Source of the DNA: Afipia sp. P52-10
GTDB taxonomy: Bacteria; Pseudomonadota; Alphaproteobacteria; Rhizobiales; Xanthobacteraceae
Direction of reading: 5' to 3'
NCBI RefSeq assembly: GCF_000516555.1
Contig: NZ_AZSJ01000003.1
Span: forward strand, 2,656,669-2,720,668
Length of the DNA: 64,000 nt
Shown in pieces: positions 57,474-64,000 of this stretch. Position 1 is the first letter of the stretch, and each line of letters opens with the position of its first letter. The notes beneath the pieces are model-generated. The model had not been told where the DNA came from. It searched no databases and worked only from the letters and a program-made list of their open reading frames with translations. The translations under genes were made by a program, and so were the position numbers.

Positions 57474-58997
57474 TCAGTCCGCCGGTCCGCCACAGCCGGG
57501 TTCGGCTTCGGTCTCTGCCGCCAATTCGTCGGCTTGAGGGTCCCCCGGAGCCGTCGCCCAGGCCAGTTCGACCATCGTCACGATCCGCCGGCCCGTACCG
57601 TCGAGCTGGCAGACGATGAGGCCTTGTTCCTCGATGTAGGTCAGCAGGTGCCGGGCCCGGCGCAGCGAATGTGTGCCATAGGCCCGGGCAATCGCCGCAT
57701 CACTCGGGCAAGGTAAGCTTTCCTTCGCGGCGCGCGCAACCATCATGAAAACACCCCGCATGTCTTCGGGCAGAATCGAGGCGCGAATTGAAACATCCTG
57801 CCATGCGGCGTCCTCGGCCATATCGGAATCGAGGCCTGCGCGTGCGTGGGTCAACATGCGGCGGAAGTCGCCCAGGTCTGGCACGGCCGACCCGAGCCCC
57901 TCGATGCGGCAGCGGACGACGAATTCCTGATAAAGGACGCTGACCGCCCGGAACCCCGCGTCGGGATCTGCCAGAATCGCGCGCAGAATCCGGTCCACGC
58001 GCTCGCGCTGTTTTGTCAGTTCTTCAGTGCTGAGCGGCTGCTCGACGGTTTCGGGCGGAACCTCCGGCGCTGCGATTCTGGCCGCTATCAGTTGGCCGAG
58101 GAGGTCCGGCGGTGGCCGGCGTTGCGGCCGGGTGCTCTCCGGTGGCGGCGCAGCCAGGATGACGGCGCGTGCATCCTCCAATGTGGCCTCCGGCAGCGGC
58201 ATCAGCCGTGGGGTTGCATTGCGGGGCCGGGTGTCGGTTGGGCCGATACGAAGCCCCAGCGGACGACGGGAGAGGGCCGGGCCAAGCGCCATGAATTGCC
58301 CGCGCTCCAGGTCTCGAAACGAATCCGCCTGTCGTCGCTCCATGCCCAAGAGGTCGGCGGCACGGGCCATGTCGATATCCAGAAAGGTACGCCCCATCAG
58401 AAAATTGGAGGCCTCTGCCGCGACGTTCTTGGCGAGCTTCGCCAGACGTTGTGTCGCAATAACCCCCGCAAGTCCGCGCTTACGGCCGCGGCACATCAAG
58501 TTGGTCATAGCGCCGAGAGAGAGCTTGCGCGCCTCGTCCGAAACTTCTCCGGCAATGGCTGGCGCGAAAAGCTGCGCTTCGTCCACCACAACGAGCATGG
58601 GATACCAGTGATCGCGTGGAACCTCGAAGAGTCCGCCGAGAAACGCGGCTGCACGCCGCATCTGGTTCTCAGCATCGAGGCCCTCGAGATTGAGCACCGC
58701 GGAGACGCGATGCATGCGCGCACGTTCGCCTGCGACCTGCAAGCCTCGCTCGGTATGCTCTTCGGCATCGATGACGAGATGACCGAAGCGATCGGCCAGC
58801 TCGACAAAGTCACCCTCAGGATCGATGACGGTTTGCTGTACCCAGGGTGCGCTCTGTTCCAGCAGCCTGCGCAGTAGATGAGACTTGCCGGAGCCTGAAT
58901 TTCCCTGCACGAGGAGCCGGGTCGCCAGCAGTTCTTCGAGGTCCAGGGCCACCGGGGCGCCGGCGGTGGTGTGTCCCATCTCAATCGCAACGGTCAT
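57474..58997 (-). CDS. HerA/DUF87-like ATP-binding protein
   Basis: About 507 residues. Walker A in LLVQGNSGSGKSHLLRRLLE (residues 32-40), then TVIDPEGDFVELADRFGHLVIDA, which is the HerA-type DPxG(E/D) region, Walker B in MLVVVDEAQLFAPA, and CRGRKRGLAGVIATQRLAKLAKNVAAEASNFLMGRTFLDIDMARAADLLGM, the sensor and arginine-finger region. The C-terminal half has a winged-helix-like SDAAIARAYGTHSLRRARHLLTYIEEQGLIV. HerA translocases pump DNA with NurA; no nurA or other defence gene is adjacent. ATG 58997 is chosen because upstream codons look non-coding. Confidence 0.88.
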   Translation of the reverse strand: MTVAIEMGHTTAGAPVALDLEELLATRLLVQGNSGSGKSHLLRRLLEQSAPWVQQTVIDPEGDFVELADRFGHLVIDAEEHTERGLQVAGERARMHRVSAVLNLEGLDAENQMRRAAAFLGGLFEVPRDHWYPMLVVVDEAQLFAPAIAGEVSDEARKLSLGAMTNLMCRGRKRGLAGVIATQRLAKLAKNVAAEASNFLMGRTFLDIDMARAADLLGMERRQADSFRDLERGQFMALGPALSRRPLGLRIGPTDTRPRNATPRLMPLPEATLEDARAVILAAPPPESTRPQRRPPPDLLGQLIAARIAAPEVPPETVEQPLSTEELTKQRERVDRILRAILADPDAGFRAVSVLYQEFVVRCRIEGLGSAVPDLGDFRRMLTHARAGLDSDMAEDAAWQDVSIRASILPEDMRGVFMMVARAAKESLPCPSDAAIARAYGTHSLRRARHLLTYIEEQGLIVCQLDGTGRRIVTMVELAWATAPGDPQADELAAETEAEPGCGGPAD

Positions 58998-59361
58998 GTC
59001 TCGACTCAAGTCTCCTTGCGGAGAGGGCTTATCAACCTGATCGCACCCCGTCGAGCGCCCCGCACCGCGCGAGTCATGGCGGCAAGCCGATGGAGCCGGC
59101 TGGTCGCTCAATCCAAAACAGTCCAAAGTGTCCCGTTGATCGACCGAATGGCGCAATGAAACTGGAGGCTCTTCGAAAGATGACCAAGCGTATGGTCGAA
59201 GGTCTGGATGCCTCGATCAATGCTGGGGACAAGCCCAAAATAACCGAGAATCGGTCCGCCACTGTCGGGCCTCCTTTGAGGCCGTCGTAAAGCGGATCGA
59301 GGGCTTTCGGTCCAGATTGATTTACGAACGGACCGCCGCAGCCAATGCTGGCGCGGGAGGG
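58998..59361. other. Intergenic stretch between HerA-like and OYE genes
   Basis: No gene could be supported. A short plus-strand frame at 59157-59291 (MKLEALRKMTKRMVEGLD...) is not recognisable and is probably spurious. Confidence 0.4.
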
Positions 59362-60546
59362 CTAACCGCCTTTGGGTCGATCCCATGCAACGCTCGGCGG
59401 TCGGTCGAGCTGCCGAGACGTCGCCGGCGGCTTGGCGTTGGGATGCACGTAGGAGAAGCCGAGCCAATTGTTGGGGCGTGCGCGCAAATATTGCGGCGGA
59501 TAATCGATATCGACGCCAAGCGCCGCTGCAGCGTGAACACCCCAGCGTGGATTGTCGAGCATCGGCCGGCCAATCGCGACGAAATCGGCTTCATCGGCTG
59601 CGATGATTGCCTCGGCCTGCTCGGGACGAGCGATCATGCCCACGGCCATGGCGATGAGGCCGGTGCGTCGTTTAACTGCGGTGGCAAACGGAACCTGGTG
59701 GCCGGGTGACGCGGGCGGAATCGAAATACCCGGTGCGATATTTCCCGATGACATGACGACATAGTCGATCCCCGCGGATGCGAGTTCCTTGGCAAACAGG
59801 ACGGCATCCACCAGCGTGAACCCATCCGGATGCCAATCGGTGCTGTTCAGACGAAAGCCCAAGGCGCGCGACGACGGCCATACGGCGCGGACAGCGCGAG
59901 CGACCGCAAGCGGGAAACGCATCCGATTTTCGAGCGACCCGCCCCACTGATCCGTGCGCTGGTTGGACAAGGGCGAGAGAAAGTTATGCAACAAATAGCC
60001 GTGCGCACCGTGAATCTCGACCAGGTCAAAGCCTGCGCGTGCGGCGCGTGAGGCCGCATTCGCAAAATCATCCGTAATCTGCTCGATCCCTGCGGCGTCG
60101 AGTGACGTCGGTGTCTGCCAATGACGGTCGAACGCCAACGGTGAGGGGGCGACGGGAATCCATGCGCCTTCTTCCGGCGGCAGAGGCTCACCTTTCCATC
60201 GCTCGGGAATTGTGCGGGTCGACGACTTGCGGCCCGAATGCGTGAGTTGAATGCCAAGCTTGGCGCCGGATAGTTTCTTCGCTTCGCGAGCCAGATTGCC
60301 CAGCGCGTGTTCATGGGCGTCGCTGTATAAGCCAAGGCATCCGTGGGTCCCGCGGCCGACCTCGTTGACCGCGCTCGCCTCCATGATGACGAGACCCGCA
60401 CCGGACATCATCAGGTTGCCGACGTGAATCAGATGCCATGGCTGCGCGATGCCATCAATCGCGCTATACTGGCACATCGGAGACACCACGATCCGATTGG
60501 CGAGGTTGAGGCCTCCTACTTTCCGTGGGCTGAAAAGTGCGCTCAT
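59362..60546 (-). CDS. Old Yellow Enzyme-family oxidoreductase (YqjM/XenA type)
   Basis: About 394 residues. LFSPRKVGGLNLANRIVVSPMCQYSAIDGIAQPWHLIH carries the Cys and Tyr pattern of YqjM-type OYEs. GIQLTHSGRKSS supplies the His that binds the substrate carbonyl. GFDLVEIHGAHGYLLHNFLSPLSNQRTDQWGGSLENRMRFPL and ADFVAIGRPMLDNPRW complete the FMN site. Family members reduce enones and nitroesters with NADPH. ATG 60546 is chosen; a frame extending 249 bases upstream shows no homology. It differs clearly from the other OYE at 50.8-51.9 kb. Confidence 0.92.
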   Translation of the reverse strand: MSALFSPRKVGGLNLANRIVVSPMCQYSAIDGIAQPWHLIHVGNLMMSGAGLVIMEASAVNEVGRGTHGCLGLYSDAHEHALGNLAREAKKLSGAKLGIQLTHSGRKSSTRTIPERWKGEPLPPEEGAWIPVAPSPLAFDRHWQTPTSLDAAGIEQITDDFANAASRAARAGFDLVEIHGAHGYLLHNFLSPLSNQRTDQWGGSLENRMRFPLAVARAVRAVWPSSRALGFRLNSTDWHPDGFTLVDAVLFAKELASAGIDYVVMSSGNIAPGISIPPASPGHQVPFATAVKRRTGLIAMAVGMIARPEQAEAIIAADEADFVAIGRPMLDNPRWGVHAAAALGVDIDYPPQYLRARPNNWLGFSYVHPNAKPPATSRQLDRPPSVAWDRPKGG

Positions 60547-61101
60547 CGTTGGTGTCCATTCCCCGTCGGGCTTGATATCTCTCAAAATGAATGATGCTGG
60601 AGCTCTCGTGCCGTGAACATCCGGCCATTGCAGACGGCAGCTACTTTCATGGATGTAAAATCCGCTCGCGGGCTGACGCGTAAACAGCCAGCACGCCATC
60701 GTGAGTCGCCCGTGCAAGCCCGTGGCTGGTTCTTGAACCGGTGATAGTGTACTCGCGCACGTACTCCACTGCGGTGCTGCTCGGCTCTGCTTCAAGGCCG
60801 GTTGCGATGGATTTACGGTGACGCGGACCTCCTACTGCACAAGTGATCGCAGGAGCCAGACTGCTCCAATTTGCTCTTCATTTGATGCACTCCTTTGAGT
60901 GCTTGTCGGATCGAGCTTTGGCCAATTTGATCGATTAGTGTTGATCGTAGGCGGAACACACGCCGCATCGATCCAATCGAAAGCGTTGGCGCTATCTTTG
61001 TCGGATCGTCAAACGTTCGGCCAATTATCCCTTCAATGTCGAGCGCGATAAGGACTGTTCGTGAGGCCGCCCTCGTTTGCGGCGTTGAGGTGAGGTGCTC
61101 G
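60547..61101. other. 555-bp region upstream of the RTX glycoside hydrolase gene
   Basis: No gene seen. It contains a perfect hairpin GCACTC-CTTT-GAGTGC (60887-60902) and, immediately after it, a duplicated motif: TTGTCGGATCG then GGCCAATT at 60903-60927 and again at 60998-61026 (see the separate repeat entry). Confidence 0.4.
60903..61026 (+). repeat. Duplicated TTGTCGGATCG...GGCCAATT motif
   Basis: Two copies of TTGTCGGATCG (60903-60913; 60998-61008), each followed after a 6- or 10-base spacer by GGCCAATT (60920-60927; 61019-61026). The copies are 95-99 bp apart and lie just upstream of the hydrolase start. This fits a doubled regulator site or an old duplication. Confidence 0.5.
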
Positions 61102-63144
61102 ATGACGGCGATCTTCAATGTGCAGGGCTTTGGTTTTCAATCCGATTGGAACGGACAACTGGTTACAAACGATGCGCACGAAGCGCTGAATCGGATCGCT
61201 TCCACCCACGCCAATTCCATTTCGATCGTGCCGCGCATTTTTACGGAACAGGCAAGTTCCAACCAGGTTTTCTCCCATCCCGATAAAACTGAAAGCAACG
61301 AGAACCTTGCAGCCGCAGTGGCCGATGCGCACGCACTCGGTCTGTCCGTGCTTTTCAAGCCAGCGCTGACGCCGCTCGATGGGAGCGGGCAGATGTCCCT
61401 GGCGCCGACGGATGTCGATCAATTCTTTGCCTCATACCAGGCGATGATTGTCGCGTTCGCCGAGGTCGCCCAGGCGACCGGCGTGGATTCGTTTTCGATC
61501 GGAAACGAGATGAGTTCTCTGTCCGGGGCGCCGTACCGCGATCATTGGATCGGCATCATCAATGCGGTTCGCGAGGTTTACTCCGGAACGATTACTTATG
61601 CTGCGGCCACAGACGAGGCGAACCACGTCAGCTTTTGGGATGCCGTCGATGAAATCGGCGTCAATGCCTACCCGCCGCTCACCGCTGACACGGCTCCGAC
61701 CGTCGACGAGATGGTTGCCGCATGGCGCAGTGTATCCGCCAACGATTATTGGGCGGCTGCGATGGATCATATGTCGCCTGTGGATTTTTTCCATTCGCTG
61801 GCGATGGAGTACGACAAGCCGGTGCTGTTTACCGAGGTGGGGTATCGCAGCATGGACGGCACCAACATTCGGCCGGGCGGCTGGAATGTCGATGGCCCGC
61901 AGGATGTGGGGGAACAGCGCGACGCATTCGACGCGCTGTTTCAAGTTTGGAGTTCGGAGGGGAGCTGGTTCAATGGATTCCATATCTGGAACTGGGATCC
62001 GACGAATGCGTACTCTCCTACGGGTTACTCTCCGATGGATAAACCCGCAGAGGCGCTGATCACAGATTGGTTCGCCGGCGAGATCGGGACACCGCCTCGG
62101 ACCGTGGCCGGCTCGCCTGATGCCGATCTGATCGACGTTGGGCGAGGCGATGACAATCTCTCTGGCGGGCTCGGCGACGACATGATCCGCGGTGGTGCCG
62201 GCAACGATACAATCGTCGGAGGACCGGATTCGATCCCGAGGCTCGAGAGTTCGACGGTCACGGTGACCGGCTTCGGCTCAGTGCTCGATGGGATCGGCGC
62301 CCGAATGCAATTGCTGGTGAACGATCAGCCGGTTGGCGATGTCATTGAATTTCGTTCAGCCGCCGGGCCTTCCGACTATCAGACGTTCGATATCACCTTT
62401 GAGAATCCATCTGAGATCTCCAGTCTCAGGCTCGCGTTCATCAATGACGAAAGCAACAAGGGAGGTGATCGTAATCTTTATATCAAGGACATCGTCGTTA
62501 ACGGTCAGCATTTGAGCGCCACCGATAGTGTGAACACGAGTTCGCCCGGAACTTGGAATCTCTATCATAACGCATCCATCGATTACGACATGAGCCAGAG
62601 GCAGTCCCTGTTCTTCGGCGCGAGTACAGATAACGATGTTATCGACGGAGGCCCGGGCAACGACCTGATACGCGGAGGGGCTGGCAACGACAGAATTGGC
62701 GGAGGTATCGGAAATGATACGGTCTATGGCGGGATTGGCGATGATTGGATCGATGGCGGCACAGGAAGCGACAAACTCTATGGCGATGACGGCAACGATG
62801 TCGTGATCGGAGGCGAGGGAAATGACTACCTGTTCGGATTGAATGGCGATGATACTTTGAATGGCGGTCCTGGAAACGACTATCTGCACGGCGGTAATGG
62901 ATCGGATACATTCGTCTTTGAGCCCGGGTTCGGGGCCGACATTATCGGCCAGTTTCACGACGGCGCAGGGACGGAGGATACGATCCAATTCGATCGGACG
63001 ATCTTTGCGGATTTCGCCGAGGTGCAGGAGCGAATGGTTCAGGTCGGAGCAAGCGTTTTCATAATGGCAGAGAATGGCGACTCCGTTGAACTTCAGCGGG
63101 TGACGCTGGCGCAAATGGGGGCCGACGATTTCTTGTTCGTTTAG
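61102..63144 (+). CDS. RTX-secreted glycoside hydrolase (GH113-like) with inserted carbohydrate-binding module
   Basis: About 680 residues with no N-terminal signal peptide. Residues 1-330 form a GH113-type clan-A barrel: likely acid/base Glu136 (FSIGNEMSS) and nucleophile Glu245 (LFTEVGYRS), with WNWDPTNAYSPTG near its end. RTX nonapeptides (GGxGxDxxx) occur at about 338-375 and again at about 508-603. Between them, residues 381-471 (VTVTGFGSVLDGIGARMQLLVNDQPVG ... NLYIKDIVVNG) resemble a Ca-dependent xylan-binding module (CBM36/60 type). The C-terminus ends in a hydrophobic DDFLFV, as in type-I-secreted RTX proteins. Beta-mannanase-like action on polysaccharide is the family expectation. 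ATG 61102 follows GAGGTG; an earlier start at 61036 is possible. Confidence 0.88.
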   Translation: MTAIFNVQGFGFQSDWNGQLVTNDAHEALNRIASTHANSISIVPRIFTEQASSNQVFSHPDKTESNENLAAAVADAHALGLSVLFKPALTPLDGSGQMSLAPTDVDQFFASYQAMIVAFAEVAQATGVDSFSIGNEMSSLSGAPYRDHWIGIINAVREVYSGTITYAAATDEANHVSFWDAVDEIGVNAYPPLTADTAPTVDEMVAAWRSVSANDYWAAAMDHMSPVDFFHSLAMEYDKPVLFTEVGYRSMDGTNIRPGGWNVDGPQDVGEQRDAFDALFQVWSSEGSWFNGFHIWNWDPTNAYSPTGYSPMDKPAEALITDWFAGEIGTPPRTVAGSPDADLIDVGRGDDNLSGGLGDDMIRGGAGNDTIVGGPDSIPRLESSTVTVTGFGSVLDGIGARMQLLVNDQPVGDVIEFRSAAGPSDYQTFDITFENPSEISSLRLAFINDESNKGGDRNLYIKDIVVNGQHLSATDSVNTSSPGTWNLYHNASIDYDMSQRQSLFFGASTDNDVIDGGPGNDLIRGGAGNDRIGGGIGNDTVYGGIGDDWIDGGTGSDKLYGDDGNDVVIGGEGNDYLFGLNGDDTLNGGPGNDYLHGGNGSDTFVFEPGFGADIIGQFHDGAGTEDTIQFDRTIFADFAEVQERMVQVGASVFIMAENGDSVELQRVTLAQMGADDFLFV

Positions 63145-63178
63145 GTATCGAATGCATTCGGAGGCAAATTCGATGCTA

Positions 63179-63496
63179 TCAGGGTTCGGGTAACTTGAGG
63201 CGCTTCGGGGCATTGACCAACGCAGCAGACTGATTGTTGGGATTCCACTTCACAACAAGTTCGATGTCGGGAGCATCGCCGATGATGTCGAGGAAGGTGA
63301 CGCCCGAAAATCCAGCGGCGGCGAGCGAGTGTGGAAGGAGCGATACGCCGGCACCCATTGATACGAGGCTCAGGACATGTGATTGCCAGCTAGCGGACAA
63401 ACGCTGCGATCTCGTGTTTACTTGCGCGTGTTTACCTGCTCGTATTTGCTTGGCGAATCTCGGATAAATTCCGCAGGCTACGAGCTGATGGCGCAT
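63179..63496 (-). pseudogene. Truncated LysR-type regulator, C-terminal fragment only
   Basis: The frame encodes YPRFAKQIRAGKHAQVNTRSQRLSASWQSHVLSLVSMGAGVSLLPHSLAAAGFSGVTFLDIIGDAPDIELVVKWNPNN, which is the second half of a LysR effector domain (the G.GVSLLP core and the DIELVV.W.. strand). The DNA-binding half and first effector subdomain are missing. The next gene (CoA-transferase) starts 15 bp from its upstream end, so the rest was deleted. It was probably the divergent regulator of that transferase. Confidence 0.75.
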
Positions 63497-63511
63497 AGGA
63501 GCAACTGACCC

Positions 63512-64000
63512 ATGAATCGTGCATTGACAGGCGTCCGCGTCATCGATCTGACAGCGGTGATCGCGGGTCCGTTGGGTACGCGGACGCTTGCCGAGTACGG
63601 CGCGGACGTCATCAAGATCGAGTCGCCGACGGGAGACGTATTGCGCGCGTCATCGCCGTCGCGCAGCCAGCAGATGGGCGCCCTGTATCTGAATCTCAAT
63701 CGCAACAAGCGGTCGATCGCACTCGACCTCAAGTCGCCCCAGGCGATGGACGTGATGCGGAAGCTGATCGCCGGAGCCGATGTGCTCGCACATAATATGC
63801 GGCCTGACGCGCTGAAACGGGCCGGCCTCGACTATGAGGCGTGTAAGACGATCAATCCAAAGCTGATCCACGCAGGCATCATCGGTTTCGGTCGCGGCGG
63901 CCGTTACCGGGATCGCCCGGCCTATGACGATCTGATCCAGGCGACCAGTGGTTTTGCATCGCTGTTTTCGCGTAGCGGCGGGCCGCCGCGCTACGTGCCG
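63512..64000 (+). CDS. CaiB/BaiF family III CoA-transferase, cut by window end
   Basis: The first 163 residues are visible. N-terminal family-III pattern: LTGVRVIDLTAVIAGPLGTRTLAEYGADVIKIESPTGDVLR, then NLNRNKRSIALDLKSPQAMDVMRKLIAGADVLAHNMRPDALKRAGLDYEACKTINPKLIHAGIIGFGRGGRYRDRPAYDDLIQATSG. The segment IESPTGDVLR takes the usual place of KVEPPxGD, and the later catalytic Asp would follow beyond the window. It moves CoA between a carboxylate and an acyl-CoA. AGGAG lies 10 bases before the ATG. Confidence 0.93.
   Translation, partial: MNRALTGVRVIDLTAVIAGPLGTRTLAEYGADVIKIESPTGDVLRASSPSRSQQMGALYLNLNRNKRSIALDLKSPQAMDVMRKLIAGADVLAHNMRPDALKRAGLDYEACKTINPKLIHAGIIGFGRGGRYRDRPAYDDLIQATSGFASLFSRSGGPPRYVP

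Overview
The window is high-GC DNA from an alphaproteobacterium, most likely a Bradyrhizobium/Afipia/Rhodopseudomonas-type member of the Bradyrhizobiaceae. This rests on GC-rich codon use, many TTT-type (TctC) and Liv-type uptake genes, crotonase and acyl-CoA dehydrogenase genes, and a GCATGATC-type palindromic repeat (6712-6760) of a kind I recall as common in that group. Genus and species cannot be fixed from sequence alone.

Region 1 (1-6.6 kb): a decayed IS5-type transposase, a large autotransporter (700-4500), and a divergent TetR/enoyl-CoA hydratase pair with two perfect inverted repeats between them.

Region 2 (6.7-25.3 kb): a complete GlgE-pathway cluster. On the minus strand, glgE, treS-maltokinase (fused), glgB, glgX, treZ, treY and glgP lie head to tail, and most junctions are 4-bp ATGA overlaps. 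malQ diverges from glgE across a 17-bp palindrome that places GGAAC elements facing both ways. Together they can interconvert maltose, maltose-1-phosphate, branched glucan and trehalose. No glgA or glgC is present here.

Region 3 (25.3-30 kb): a TetR regulator with a 16-bp palindrome, a fused double acyl-CoA dehydrogenase of the steroid-ACAD heteromer type, and an orphan TctC binding protein.

Region 4 (30-42.7 kb): a GntR regulator divergent from a tightly packed operon. The operon encodes an ICL/PEP-mutase-family lyase, an isochorismatase-family amidase, a complete branched-chain-amino-acid-type ABC importer, two MmgE/PrpD proteins, a fumarate-reductase-like flavoprotein and a hydantoinase/dihydropyrimidinase-like cyclic amidase. 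The enzyme set suggests uptake and stepwise opening of a cyclic imide or hydantoin-like ring down to a lyase step. This is the best candidate for an undescribed system.

Region 5 (42.9-48.5 kb): a histidine kinase/LuxR-type response regulator pair, a TctBA permease without its own TctC, and a secreted GGE-repeat protein divergent from a PKHD-type dioxygenase.

Region 6 (48.5-64 kb): accessory and partly decayed. It holds a possible TetR remnant, an IclR gene beside a frameshifted tctC pseudogene, two Old Yellow Enzymes, another TctC, a LysR gene divergent from a hydratase/AidB-like dehydrogenase pair, a HerA-like ATPase, a GH113-like hydrolase carrying RTX repeats and a CBM, a LysR remnant, and a CaiB/BaiF CoA-transferase cut by the window end. 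No tRNA, rRNA or CRISPR was seen.
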